Assembly: GCA_963828385.1 (NCBI GenBank)
Contig: CAWHEF010000001.1
Location: forward strand, 124,001 to 188,000
Origin: Bog-756 sp963828385
Lineage (GTDB): Bacteria > Actinomycetota > Acidimicrobiia > Acidimicrobiales > RAAP-2
Length of the DNA stretch: 64,000 bases
Direction of reading: 5' to 3'
Shown here: positions 17,340 through 25,713 of the stretch, one piece after another
Position numbering within the stretch: position 1 is the stretch's first letter
How the letters are laid out: every line of letters begins with the position of its first letter
Translations under genes and position numbers: made by a program
Notes under the pieces: model-generated
The model's database searches: none
What the model was told of the DNA's origin: nothing
What the model saw: the letters and a program-made list of their open reading frames with translations, nothing else

Positions 17340-17924
17340 TCAGCGACGAGCGGCGGCGGCCAGGAAGTTCGAGAGGAGCGAAGGCCCCTCGCGGGTGAGG
17401 AGGGACTCGGGGTGGAACTGCACACCCTCGACCTCCAGCGTGCGGTGGCGGAGGCCCATGACCACCCCGTCCGACGTGGTCGCCGTGACACGGAGGGCGT
17501 CAGGAACCGAGCCCGGGTCGACGACGAGTGAGTGGTAGCGGGTGGCGACGAAGGGATCGGGGAGCCCGGCGAAGACGCCGCTGCCGTCGTGATGGATGGC
17601 CGAGGTCTTGCCGTGCATGAGCGTCGGTGCCGCCACCACCCGGCCCCCGAACACCTCCCCGATGGCCTGGTGGCCGAGGCACACGCCGAGGATCGGGATC
17701 TCGCCGGCCAGCTCCCTCACGACTGTGGTGCTGACGCCGGCGCTCTCGGGCCGGCCCGGCCCCGGAGAGATGAGGATGGCCTGGGGCTCGACCGCACGGA
17801 TGCCGGCGACGTCGATGGCGTCGTTGCGGTGGACGACCGGCTCGGTCCCGAGCTCGCCCAGCTCCTGGACCAGGTTGTAGACGAAGGAGTCGTAGTTGTC
17901 GATGACCAGCACCCTCGTTCCCAT
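17340..17924 (-). CDS. trpG: Anthranilate/aminodeoxychorismate synthase glutamine amidotransferase subunit
   Basis: This 194-aa class I glutamine amidotransferase has nucleophile C82 in ILGVCLGHQAIGE and the His/Glu pair H171/E173 in VQFHPES. It begins with the usual RVLVIDNYDSFVYNL. It supplies ammonia to TrpE or PabB for tryptophan or folate synthesis; the two roles cannot be separated by sequence. Actinobacterial genomes commonly carry this gene next to pknB, convergent to it as here. It is divergent from crgA. A TACACT element 9 nt upstream of ATG and no SD suggest a leaderless message. Confidence 0.93.
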   Translation of the reverse strand: MGTRVLVIDNYDSFVYNLVQELGELGTEPVVHRNDAIDVAGIRAVEPQAILISPGPGRPESAGVSTTVVRELAGEIPILGVCLGHQAIGEVFGGRVVAAPTLMHGKTSAIHHDGSGVFAGLPDPFVATRYHSLVVDPGSVPDALRVTATTSDGVVMGLRHRTLEVEGVQFHPESLLTREGPSLLSNFLAAAARR

Positions 17925-17933
17925 GGAGGTGGG

Positions 17934-17939
17934 AGTGTA
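17934..17939 (-). promoter_or_regulatory. -10 element TACACT of trpG
   Basis: TACACT on the minus strand is 9 nt from the trpG ATG, with no SD in the gap. It fits a nearly leaderless transcript. Confidence 0.5.
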
Positions 17940-17998
17940 CTGCGACGGCGTCGGCGGCCTCCCTCCCCGGCGTCACGAGGGCCGCCCGACGCGGTGGC

Positions 17999-18004
17999 TA
18001 ACCT
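17999..18004 (+). promoter_or_regulatory. -10 element TAACCT of crgA
   Basis: TAACCT ends exactly 6 nt before the crgA ATG (18011), so the predicted first transcribed base is the A of ATG. There is no SD. Confidence 0.6.
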
Positions 18005-18010
18005 TCGGCA

Positions 18011-18313
18011 ATGTCGACCAAGGCCAAGGCCGGACCGGGCAGGGCGCAGAGGAAGGGGCGGTCGGCCGGCGGTCGGGTCACGACGGCGGGCAAGCCGACC
18101 CGGAACGACCGTTACACGCCGCCGGTCCCGAAGAAGGTGAAAGCCAGTCCGCGATGGCTCGGCGTGGTCATCGTGGCCCTCTTCGCCTTGGGCGTCCTCA
18201 TCGTGATCCTCAACTACGCCGGCCTGCTGCCCGGGGGGGTCGACAACCTGTGGCTGATCGCCGCCATCGCCTCCATGTTCGGTGGTCTGCTGCTGGCCAC
18301 CCGCTATCACTAA
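18011..18313 (+). CDS. crgA: Cell division protein CrgA
   Basis: This 100-aa protein has a basic N-terminus (TKAKAGPGRAQRKGR), then PPVPKKVKASPRWLG and two transmembrane helices (VVIVALFALGVLIVILNYAG, cut here at 20, and LWLIAAIASMFGGLLLATRYH without its first Asn). This is the standard CrgA layout. CrgA helps recruit septal peptidoglycan synthases (FtsI, CwsA) and coordinates Z-ring timing in actinobacteria. Its place beside the pknB cluster and trpG is conserved in the phylum. Confidence 0.93.
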   Translation: MSTKAKAGPGRAQRKGRSAGGRVTTAGKPTRNDRYTPPVPKKVKASPRWLGVVIVALFALGVLIVILNYAGLLPGGVDNLWLIAAIASMFGGLLLATRYH

Positions 18314-18321
18314 GGGGAACG

Positions 18322-19503
18322 TCAGCCCAGGCGCTCGATGACGGTGGCGTTGGCCATGCCGCCGCCTTCGCACATGGTGACGAGACCCCAGCGGCCGCCG
18401 GTCCGCTCGAGCTCGTTCACCAGGGTGGCCATGAGCTTGGCTCCCGAGGCACCGAGCGGATGACCGAGGGCGATGGCGCCACCGTTCACATTGACCTTCT
18501 CCATGTCGGCGCCGGTCTCCTTCTGCCAGGCCAGCACGACCGGGGCGAAGGCCTCGTTGATCTCGATCACGTCGATGTCGTCGATGGTGAGCTTGGCCTT
18601 GTCCAAGACGGCCTTGGTGGCAGGTATCGGGCCCGTCAGCATCTTGATCGGATCGCTGCCGGCCACGGCGAACGCATGGAACCGGGCCCTCGGCGTGAGC
18701 CCGAGGGATGTCGCCTTCTCCTCGCTCATGATGAGGACGCCGGAGGCACCGTCGGTGATCTGTGACGAGTTGCCGGCCGTGATCCTGCCCCCCTCGGCCC
18801 TGAACGCGGGCTTCAGGTTGGCCAGTGTCTCGACCGAGCTGTCAGGGCGGATGCCCTCGTCAGTTGTGAACATCTCGTCGGTGTCGGCCCGGTCGTCGTC
18901 TTTCACGGCGACGGGGATGATCTCCCGCTCGAACCTTCCTTCGGCGGTGGCCCGGGCCGCATGCTTGTGCGAGCGCACCGAGAACTCGTCGAGCTGCTCG
19001 CGGGTGAGGTCCCACTTCTCGGCGATGAGCTCAGCTCCCTCTCCCTGGCTGACCAGGCCGCCCCGCTCGGCGTAGCGGCTCATCATCCGGGGTCCGAACG
19101 GGTATCCGAGATCGCGGACGACCGACGAGCCCATCGGCGTCCTCGTCATGACCTCGACGCCGCCGCCGATCACGGCGTCGTATGCGCCGGCCATGACGCC
19201 CTGGGCGCCGAAGTGGATGGCCTGCTGGGAGGAGCCACACTGCCGGTCGATGGTCGTGCCCGGCACCGACTCGGGAAAGCCGGCGGCCAGCACGGCGTTG
19301 CGGGCCACGTTGAGCGACTGTTCGCCGACCTGCATGACGCACCCCATGATCACGTCGTCGACGACGGCAGGGTCGATGTCGTTGCGCTCGATGAGTGCCT
19401 TCAACGGCTCCGAGGCGAGATCGGCGGCATGCCAGTTGCGGAGCTTGCCGTTGCGCTTTCCTCCGGCGGTCCGGACGGCGTCGACGATGACGGCTTCGGT
19501 CAT
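18322..19503 (-). CDS. Acetyl-CoA C-acyltransferase (thiolase)
   Basis: This 393-aa thiolase has acyl-accepting C89 (DRQCGSSQQ), the His motif GGAIALGHPLGASG and the C-terminal Cys motif TMCEGGGMANA. It either cleaves 3-ketoacyl-CoA (beta-oxidation) or condenses acetyl-CoA. ATG 19503 has AAGGAGAG in front of it; the open frame upstream of that is not conserved. It is divergent from a PaaI-type thioesterase with a perfect 24-bp palindrome between, pointing to shared TetR-type control of acyl-CoA metabolism. The degradative role (FadA-like) is more likely than PHB synthesis, since no phaB/phaC is near. Confidence 0.93.
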   Translation of the reverse strand: MTEAVIVDAVRTAGGKRNGKLRNWHAADLASEPLKALIERNDIDPAVVDDVIMGCVMQVGEQSLNVARNAVLAAGFPESVPGTTIDRQCGSSQQAIHFGAQGVMAGAYDAVIGGGVEVMTRTPMGSSVVRDLGYPFGPRMMSRYAERGGLVSQGEGAELIAEKWDLTREQLDEFSVRSHKHAARATAEGRFEREIIPVAVKDDDRADTDEMFTTDEGIRPDSSVETLANLKPAFRAEGGRITAGNSSQITDGASGVLIMSEEKATSLGLTPRARFHAFAVAGSDPIKMLTGPIPATKAVLDKAKLTIDDIDVIEINEAFAPVVLAWQKETGADMEKVNVNGGAIALGHPLGASGAKLMATLVNELERTGGRWGLVTMCEGGGMANATVIERLG

Positions 19504-19587
19504 GATGCTCTCCTTCCGGGTCCGACGGGCGTGCCCTGTCGGCCGGGTCGAACGACGAACGTGCTGTTGCCCGCAGCCTAGCCTTAG

Positions 19588-19611
19588 CAACTTGACCGCG
19601 CGGTCAAGTTG
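19588..19611. promoter_or_regulatory. Perfect 24-bp palindrome, probable TetR-family operator
   Basis: The arm CAACTTGACCGC is followed directly by its exact reverse complement. Thiolase runs left and thioesterase runs right of it. TTGACC within each arm resembles a -35 for each direction, so a bound dimer would block both promoters. Sites of this shape are typical of acyl-CoA-responsive TetR regulators; no such regulator gene is in this window. Confidence 0.75.
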
Positions 19612-19700
19612 TCCCGGTCCTCCGCCAGCGGGGCGTCGGTCACGGGCCGGAGGCGGCCACGGCTCGGCGGCCGGAGCCGGGAGGTGAGGCAGGCGGGCGC

Positions 19701-19706
19701 TACGGT
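19701..19706 (+). promoter_or_regulatory. -10 element TACGGT of the thioesterase gene
   Basis: TACGGT ends 7 nt before ATG 19714 and there is no SD, so the message should be leaderless or have a 1-nt leader. Confidence 0.5.
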
Positions 19707-19713
19707 CTCGTCG

Positions 19714-20154
19714 ATGACCGCTCGCACCAAGGACATGGACCGCTGGCTCGGCGACGGGGGCATGCCCCTCATCGGGACCGTCGGCGGGGTCCTCGAAGAG
19801 TACGGCGTCGACGGCGAGGACCTGGGTTGGGTGGCGGGCCGGTTCGTCCCGACCACGATGGCCTGCAACCCCCACGGCGTGGTCCAGGCCGGGGTGCACG
19901 GTCTCGTCCTCGACGCCCTGATGAACTTCGCCATCAACGCCGCCCTGCCCGGCCGTGACCGCAGCCGGGCCACGCTCGAGATGAAGGTGGAGACGATGCG
20001 CCCGGCCCTCGTCGGGGAGTCCTACGTACTCCGAGGTGAGGTGGTGCGAATGGCCCGGCAGGTCTCGTACGCGGAGGCGACCGTCGTCGATGGCGACGGG
20101 TCCCTCGTGAGCAGATCGACCGGCACCTTCCTGCTCCACCGTCACACCGACTGA
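19714..20154 (+). CDS. PaaI/hotdog-fold acyl-CoA thioesterase
   Basis: This 146-aa hotdog protein contains ACNPHGVVQAGVHGLVLDALMNFAINAAL and TLEMKVETMRPAL with SYAEATVVDGDGSLVSRSTGTF, the pattern of PaaI-like thioesterases. The catalytic region HGVVQAGVHG matches the usual HGG-type loop position. It hydrolyses an acyl-CoA thioester in the cytosol. It is divergent from the thiolase around the 24-bp palindrome. The chosen ATG follows a TACGGT -10; longer frames upstream have no conservation. Confidence 0.8.
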   Translation: MTARTKDMDRWLGDGGMPLIGTVGGVLEEYGVDGEDLGWVAGRFVPTTMACNPHGVVQAGVHGLVLDALMNFAINAALPGRDRSRATLEMKVETMRPALVGESYVLRGEVVRMARQVSYAEATVVDGDGSLVSRSTGTFLLHRHTD

Positions 20155-20252
20155 TCGATCGCGGCCACCGGCGTCCCTCCCCGACGACCGCAGCGTCGCC
20201 CGTCCCCGCCCCGTCCGACACCGACCCGGACCCCGGACAACGAGCACGTCCC

Positions 20253-20950
20253 GTGACCATCACCACACCCGTCGAGGACCAGGATCGACTGCAACGGGCA
20301 CGGCTCGGTCGGGTCGGAACCGGGGAGCGTTCGGATCCGGTTCGCCCTGTCCGGGGACGCTGCCCGGTCTGCGCTGTCACCACCTCCTCTGTCACGGGCC
20401 GCTCGAGCCACCTCTGCTACTGCTGTCGGGTCCTCGTCGACCAGCTTCGCCTCCCGTTGGTTCCCGTCGTCGCCGTCGCCACCTTCCGGGTCGGAGATCG
20501 GCTCCACCGCATGCTGCGGGGGTACAAGGACGCACCCGTGCCCGAGGTCAGGCAGAGCTGCACACTCGAGCTGGCGGCCATGCTCGAGTCGTTCCTCCGT
20601 GCCGGACGAGAGCGGATCGAGGACCGCCTCGGCCCCTGGGACGTGGCGACCGGTGTCCCCTCGTCGACGCGGCCGGGCGCACCCGTCGACACGGTGACGG
20701 CCCGGGTGGCCGCCCTCCGCCCGCACTGGGCGCCCCTGCTGCGCCGGGCTCGACGCACCACTCGGCCACCTGGTGGCTGACCGGAACGGGTACGCGCCCG
20801 TCGCCGGCGCGACCGTTCCGGGAGGTCGCCGCATCCTGCTCGTCGACGACTCCGTATGTGACCGGGGCCCGGGCGCAGAGTGCGGCGGCCGCCCTGCGGC
20901 TGGCCGGTGGTCGGGTGGCCGGGGTGTTGGTGGCGGGCCGCCGGGAGTAA
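20253..20950 (+). pseudogene. ComF-like phosphoribosyltransferase, two frameshifts
   Basis: The first frame has a zinc-ribbon pair (RCPVCAV and LCYCCRVL) and FRVGDRLHRMLRGYKDAP, the N-terminal half of ComF/GntX-type proteins. After about 20765 the frame changes to one reading LVADRNGYAPVAGATVPGGRRILLVDDSV, the PRPP-binding loop. A third frame from about 20855 reads VTGARAQSAAAALRLAGGRVAGVLVAGRRE and stops at 20950. Joined, this is a complete ComF family protein. Family members include the DNA-uptake factor ComFC, but many have no established role. Two indels break it here. Confidence 0.7.
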
Positions 20951-20962
20951 CTCGGCTAGACC

Positions 20963-21906
20963 GTGGTGGTGCTCCTCCGCATCTTCACCGAGCCGCAGCA
21001 GGGCGCCACCTACGACGATCTCCTGGCCGTCGCCACCACCGCCGAGTCCCTCGGCTTCGACGCCTTCTTCCGCAGCGACCACTACGTGACGATGGGCGGC
21101 GACGGCATGCCCGGGCCGACGGATGCCTGGACGACGCTCGGCGGCCTGGCCCGGGACACCTCCACCATCCGGCTCGGAACACTGCTCACGGCGGCCACGT
21201 TCCGGCTGCCCGGCCCCCTCGCCATCATGGTCGCCGAAGTCGACGCCATGAGCGGCGGCCGGGTCGAGCTCGGCCTCGGCGCCGGGTGGTACGACGCCGA
21301 GACACCGTGCGTACGGGATCCCGTTCCCACCCCTCGGCGAGCGGTTCGAGCGTCTGGAGGAGCAGCTCGCCATCGTCACCGGGCTGTGGGCGACGCCAGA
21401 CGGCGAGGAGTTCTCGTTCCCAGGGCGCCACTACCAGCTCGAAGGGAGCCCGGCCCTCCCCAAGCCGGTGCAGCGTCCGCGCCCGCCCGTCATCATCGGC
21501 GGCGGCGGTCCGACCCGCACGCCCCGTCTGGCCGCCACCTACGCCGCCGAGTTCAACCTCGCCTTCCGACCGCTCGTCGACACCCGCAAGCAGTTCGGCC
21601 GGGTCGCAGACGCCTGCCGGGCCGCTGGCCGGGACCCCGGAGACCTCGTCTACTCGGCGGCCCAGGTGATCTGCTGCGGCTCCGACGACAAGGAGATCGC
21701 CCGCCGGGCTGCCGCCATCGGACGCGAGGTGGACGAGCTCAGAGAGCACGGGCTGTGCGGGACGCCCGACGAGGTGGTGGAGAAGGCTCGGCCGCTACGC
21801 CGAGGCGGGTGCCGGCCGTCTCTACCTCCAGGTCCTCGACCTCCACGACCTCGACCACCTGGCCCTGGTGGCCGAGTCGGTCCTCCCCGCCTGCGCCGAG
21901 ATCTGA
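20963..21906 (+). pseudogene. LLM-class F420-dependent oxidoreductase, two frameshifts
   Basis: The segments are VVLLRIFTEPQQGATYDDLLAVA through GGRVELGLGAGWYDAE (frame 2), then FPPLGERFERLEEQLAIVTGLW to FNLAFRPLVDTRKQFGRVADACRAAGRDPG (frame 3), then YAEAGAGRLYLQVLDLHDLDHLALVAE (frame 1). Together they form a full luciferase-like TIGR03560-type F420 oxidoreductase. These act on varied small substrates with F420. Frame changes fall near 21310 and 21795. It starts 12 bp after the ComF gene stop. The organism probably has an intact copy of this frame. Confidence 0.8.
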
Positions 21907-21924
21907 GAGCCCGGCGTCAGGCGC

Positions 21925-22941
21925 TCACGCCGGGACGGCGCCGTCGACACCGACCGCCGACCACGCCGCCGACACGAGGGAGAGCGAGTGGGCCCGGGCT
22001 TCGAAGGAATGGGCTCGGGTGGCGACCATGACCTCGTCGGCTCCGGTGCGCTCGACGAGCTCGCCCAGGCCCCGCGTCACCGTCGCCGGATCGCCCACGA
22101 GGTGCGACGCCGTGATGGAGTCGACGAGGGCGCGCTCCTCTGGGCTGTAGCGGTAGGCGGCTGCCTCTTCGGGGGTCACGATGGGCCCGAGCCGACCCGT
22201 GCGGAGCTGGAGGATGGTGAGCTCCGAGGGACCGGCCAGCCACTTCGCCTCCTCGTCGGTGTCGGCGCAGAGCACGGAGACCGCCACCATCAGACGGGGC
22301 CGGTCCAAGAGCAGCGAGGGCCGGAACCGCGCCCGGTACTGGGCGACGGCGTCGTCGACCACGCCCGGGCTGAAGTGGTAGGCGAAGGAGAACGGCAGCC
22401 CGAGCAGCCCGGCGAGCTGGGCGCTGAACGTCGACGATCCGAGGAGCCAGACCTCGGGCAGGTAGCCCCGCCCCGGCACCGGCGAGGGGTGGGACGGAGG
22501 TCGGTCGGTCTCGATCAGATAGCCGATGAGCTCGACGACGTCGTCGGGGAACTGCTCGGCGGACAGCTCCGCGGTCCGGCGCAGGGCGCGGGCCGTGGTG
22601 GGGTCGGTGCCGGGGGCCCGCCCGAGCCCGAGGTCGATCCGACCGGGGTGGAGGGCGACGAGCGTGGCGAACTGCTCGGCGACCACCAAGGGAGCGTGAT
22701 TGGGCAGCATGACGCCGCCGGCCCCGACCCTGATGGTGGCGGTGGCAGCGGCCAGGTGGGCGATGAGCACGGCCGGCGCCGAGCTCGCCACCTGCGGCAT
22801 GCCGTGATGCTCGGCCACCCACAGCCGGTGATATCCGAGCGTCTCGGCGACGCCGGCGAGCCGGGTGGTGTCGGCCAGGGCGTCGCTTGCCGACGTGTCC
22901 TTGGCCACGGTGGCGAGATCGAGCACCGAGAGGGGAACCAT
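21925..22941 (-). CDS. LLM-class flavin-dependent oxidoreductase (group 1)
   Basis: The segment from ATG 22941 is 338 aa and is a typical bacterial luciferase-like monooxygenase: VPLSVLDLATVAKDTSASDAL, YHRLWVAEHHGMPQVASSAP, VGAGGVMLPNHAPLVVAEQF, GRIDLGLGRAPGTDP. Unusually, the frame continues upstream without a stop into an SRPBCC domain, so it may be the C-terminal part of a fused protein. No SD lies before ATG 22941. Either a stop was lost through an indel, or the fusion is real. Reduced FMN is the expected cofactor; the substrate is unknown. Confidence 0.85.
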   Translation of the reverse strand: MVPLSVLDLATVAKDTSASDALADTTRLAGVAETLGYHRLWVAEHHGMPQVASSAPAVLIAHLAAATATIRVGAGGVMLPNHAPLVVAEQFATLVALHPGRIDLGLGRAPGTDPTTARALRRTAELSAEQFPDDVVELIGYLIETDRPPSHPSPVPGRGYLPEVWLLGSSTFSAQLAGLLGLPFSFAYHFSPGVVDDAVAQYRARFRPSLLLDRPRLMVAVSVLCADTDEEAKWLAGPSELTILQLRTGRLGPIVTPEEAAAYRYSPEERALVDSITASHLVGDPATVTRGLGELVERTGADEVMVATRAHSFEARAHSLSLVSAAWSAVGVDGAVPA

Positions 22942-23449
22942 GGGCCGTACAACACCGGCCGTCGCGGGCCGCTTCCCCGTCACCGGGCTCCGGGCCGTCA
23001 GCTCCTCGATGTTGACCAGGCTCTGGGCCATGGCGGCCCGCGTCCGCTCGGGGAGTCCCCCGAGCCGCAGGAAGAACCGCTGGCGGTCCTCGGAGATGTC
23101 CCAGCTCTCGGTCACCTTGGTCCCTCCGTCGACCGGCTCGAGCTCGTAGCGCCAGACCCGGCCGCCCCGACCAGTTCCCGAGCACCCCCGGGGCCGCGCC
23201 TGCCAGGCGATGCGCCGGTTCTCCTCGAACTCGGTCACCGTGTTCACCATCGAGTACCGGATGCCGAGCTGCATGGCCATGCCGAACGAGGAGCCGAGCG
23301 CGAGCCGGGTGGGCCCGACGGCCTTCGACCTCCTTGACGGTGCCCGAGCCGTCGATCTCCGAATGACGGGTGGGATCGGCGAGGAGGTCGAAGATGGCCT
23401 CTGCCGATGCCGGGATCACCCGTTCCACGGATACCACCGAACCTTCCAT
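22942..23449 (-). pseudogene. SRPBCC/polyketide-cyclase-like domain, frameshifted, in frame with downstream LLM oxidoreductase
   Basis: From ATG 23449, with GGGGAGA upstream, the protein reads MEGSVVSVERVIPASAEAIF and DLLADPTRHSEIDGSGTVKEV, a START/SRPBCC N-terminus. After about 23330 the frame shifts, and the remainder is found as MAMQLGIRYSMVNTVTEFEE, RRIAWQARP and WRYELEPVDGGTKVTESWDIS. That last frame runs straight into the LLM oxidoreductase. SRPBCC proteins bind hydrophobic ligands. One indel near 23290-23330 is needed to restore it. Confidence 0.75.
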
Positions 23450-23495
23450 CACCCGTCTCCCCGCACGGAGCCGCCGCCGGAGCTAGCGGTCCCGG

Positions 23496-24281
23496 TCACA
23501 GCCCGACACTGGCCTGCATCAGCCCGCCGTCGGCGAACACCGTGGTGGCAGTGACGTAGCCCGCTCCGTCACTGGCCAGGAACGCCACCACCGAGGCGAT
23601 CTCTTCCGGCTCCGCCATCCGTCCGAGGGGAATGGCGGCGTCGAGCTTCTTCAGCAGGGCCGGGTCGGCCGCTGTCGACTTGTTGATCGGGGTGTCGACG
23701 GCGCCGGGCCCGACGCCGACCACCGTGATGCCGTGGGGGGCGAGCTCCACGCCGGCGGTGCGGGTGAGCATGCGCATGCCCCCCTTGGACAGGCAGTAGG
23801 GGGTGTTGCCGGGCATCGGCCAGTCCTCGTGGACCGACGTCATGTTGATGATCCGGCCGCCGTCGCCCTGGGTGATCATCTGGGCTGCCGCCGCCTGGGT
23901 CCCGAAGAACGCGCTTTTCAGGTTGATGTCGAGAACGCGCTGGTACTGCTCCTCGGTCGTGTCGAGCACCGATGTGCGGGTCTCGATACCGGCGTTGTTG
24001 ACCATGATGTCCAGTCGACCGTACGTCTTCACCGCCGTGTCGACGAGTGTCTTCAGGTCCTCGACCCGGCTCACGTCCGCCTTCACCCCGACCGACTGAT
24101 CGCCGAGCGAGTGGACCTCCCGCTCGAGGTCCTCGGTGGCCTGGGGGTCGACGATGTAGTCGATGACGACGTTGGCGCCCTTCCCGGCGAGGGCGAGCAC
24201 GACCGCCTTGCCGATGCCGGTGTTGCCACCGGTGACGATGGCTGTCTTGCCGTGCAGCGAGTCGCTGTTCTTCGTGGGCAT
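23496..24281 (-). CDS. Short-chain dehydrogenase/reductase, glucose 1-dehydrogenase-like
   Basis: This 261-aa classical SDR has TGGNTGIG (cofactor loop), NNAGI, catalytic Ser in INMTSVHED and YxxxK as YCLSK. The C-terminus VTATTVFADGGLMQ is typical of the glucose 1-dehydrogenase/FabG-like group. It oxidises or reduces a hydroxyl/keto group with NAD(P). ATG 24281 has GGGAG in front; the frame opens six codons earlier. Nothing in the neighbours indicates the substrate. Confidence 0.88.
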   Translation of the reverse strand: MPTKNSDSLHGKTAIVTGGNTGIGKAVVLALAGKGANVVIDYIVDPQATEDLEREVHSLGDQSVGVKADVSRVEDLKTLVDTAVKTYGRLDIMVNNAGIETRTSVLDTTEEQYQRVLDINLKSAFFGTQAAAAQMITQGDGGRIINMTSVHEDWPMPGNTPYCLSKGGMRMLTRTAGVELAPHGITVVGVGPGAVDTPINKSTAADPALLKKLDAAIPLGRMAEPEEIASVVAFLASDGAGYVTATTVFADGGLMQASVGL

Positions 24282-24452
24282 GGCACTCCCTGGCGGCATG
24301 GCGCTCCTGGGCGGGATGGGTGACCGTTCGAGGTGCGAGCGGACGACTGACCCGTCGGTCCGCTGACACGGATCCTAGGCCGAAGCCGTGGCGGCGGCAC
24401 CCGGGGCGGATGGGGCGCCGACCACGGGCCCGAGGACTGGCATGATCCCTCC

Positions 24453-25151
24453 GTGTCGGCGAGCCCGCTGGGAAGGACCCGCACGTTGTCGACCGCCGGC
24501 GCTGTGTCGTCGGCGGTCGAGGCGTTGACCGCCACCGATCCCGTGCTGGCCCGGCTGGTCGAGATCCACGGTCCACCGCCCCACAGGAAGCCGGTCCCGG
24601 TGGGGCTGCGGTTCGCCGAGCTGGCCCGGATGATCGTCTATCAGCAGCTGGCCGGTCGGGCGGCGGCGACCATCCACGGTCGGTTCTCCGCCGCTCTGTC
24701 GGGTTCGGTGACCCCCGACGCTGTCCTGTCCGCCGCGCCCGAGGTGCTGACCGGAGCCGGGCTGAGCCGGGCCAAGGCCGCTTCCGTCACCGACCTCGCC
24801 CGGCATGTGGTGGACGGGCGGGTGGTCCTCGATCGGATCGGCCGGCTGGAGGACGAGGCGGTGATCGACCACCTCACCGTGGTCCGGGGGGTCGGGCCGT
24901 GGACTGCCCACATGGTCCTCATCTTCATGCTGGCGCGCCCCGATGTGTGGCCCACCGGCGACTTCGGGGTCCGGGCCGGCTTCCGCCGGGCGTGGGGCCT
25001 GCTCGACGTGCCAACGCCGGGCGAGCTCGACGCCCTCGGTGAACGGTTCCGTCCCTACCGCAGCCTGGTGGCCTGGTACTGCTGGCGGGTGATGGACGAA
25101 CCGGTTACAACCCTCGCCGCCACTTCCCCCGGGCAGCGGCCGGCGCGATGA
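24453..25151 (+). CDS. DNA-3-methyladenine glycosylase II (HhH-GPD)
   Basis: This 232-aa protein has AELARMIVYQQLAGRAAATIHGRF, the helix-hairpin-helix VRGVGPWTAHMVLIFMLARPD and catalytic Asp170 in PTGDFGVRAG. It removes alkylated purines from DNA. It lacks the AlkA N-terminal domain, as do many bacterial MAG-II proteins. Start GTG 24453 follows a CATGAT element by 6 nt and has no SD. A second AlkA-type domain is encoded at 36558, so the genome has at least two such glycosylases. Confidence 0.9.
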   Translation: MSASPLGRTRTLSTAGAVSSAVEALTATDPVLARLVEIHGPPPHRKPVPVGLRFAELARMIVYQQLAGRAAATIHGRFSAALSGSVTPDAVLSAAPEVLTGAGLSRAKAASVTDLARHVVDGRVVLDRIGRLEDEAVIDHLTVVRGVGPWTAHMVLIFMLARPDVWPTGDFGVRAGFRRAWGLLDVPTPGELDALGERFRPYRSLVAWYCWRVMDEPVTTLAATSPGQRPAR

Positions 25152-25239
25152 TGGGGAACCACAGAGGCGGCGCGTCCTCGTCGCCGCTCGAGGGCTGCTC
25201 TCGCCGGCAAACGGCGAGGAGGCAAGGAAGGGAGAGTCC

Positions 25240-25671
25240 ATGCTTGTCTCGACGGTGCTCCAGGACAAGGGGTTCGAGGTGGCGACCATCGGCGGCAACG
25301 CCACCGTGGCCGACGCTGTGGCCGACCTCGCCCGTCACGGGATCGGCGCCCTCGTCGTCTCGGCGGACGGCATCCACATCGACGGCATCGTCTCCGAGCG
25401 CGACATCGTGCGCCGCCTGAGCAGCGTGCGCATGGCGCTGCTCGACGAGCCGGTGTCGGCCATCATGTCGACGAAGGTGGAGGTGTGCGCCCCCGGCGAC
25501 GACGTGGAGTCGGTGCGAAACCTCATGACCCACCGACGGATCCGTCACGTGCCCGTGGTCGAGGACGGCCGGCTGGCCGGCATCATCAGCATCGGCGACG
25601 TGGTCAAGTGCCGCATCGAGCAGCTCGAGAAGGACCGGAACGAGCTCATGGAGTACATCACGGCGCGGTGA
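25240..25671 (+). CDS. Tandem CBS-domain protein
   Basis: This 143-aa protein consists of two CBS motifs: VADAVADLARHGIGALVVS with GIVSERDIVRRL, and VRNLMTHRRIRHVPVVEDG with GIISIGDVVKCR. A short C-terminal helix ends ELMEYITAR. Such stand-alone CBS pairs (Hypoxic response protein 1-like) bind adenine nucleotides and regulate partners not encoded nearby. A strong SD (GGAAGGGAG) precedes ATG 25240. A 7-bp stem (CTCGCCG/CGGCGAG, 25200-25218) lies just upstream of the SD and may be incidental. Confidence 0.9.
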   Translation: MLVSTVLQDKGFEVATIGGNATVADAVADLARHGIGALVVSADGIHIDGIVSERDIVRRLSSVRMALLDEPVSAIMSTKVEVCAPGDDVESVRNLMTHRRIRHVPVVEDGRLAGIISIGDVVKCRIEQLEKDRNELMEYITAR

Positions 25672-25701
25672 GCTCGGGGCGCCGACGTACTCGGCGGCGC
25701 C

Positions 25702-25707
25702 TACGCT
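25702..25707 (+). promoter_or_regulatory. -10 element TACGCT of the CbiX-like gene
   Basis: TACGCT ends 6 nt before GTG 25714 with no SD, the leaderless layout seen at crgA. Confidence 0.55.
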
Positions 25708-25713
25708 GCGAGC

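Noticed and set aside
18322..20247. 641-residue reading of the thiolase frame
   Set aside because: Only the part from 19503 is thiolase; the upstream part covers the operator and the divergent thioesterase gene.
25200..25218. Hairpin before the CBS gene as an attenuator
   Set aside because: A 7-bp stem in this GC-rich DNA is expected by chance, there is no U-tract and it does not cover the SD.
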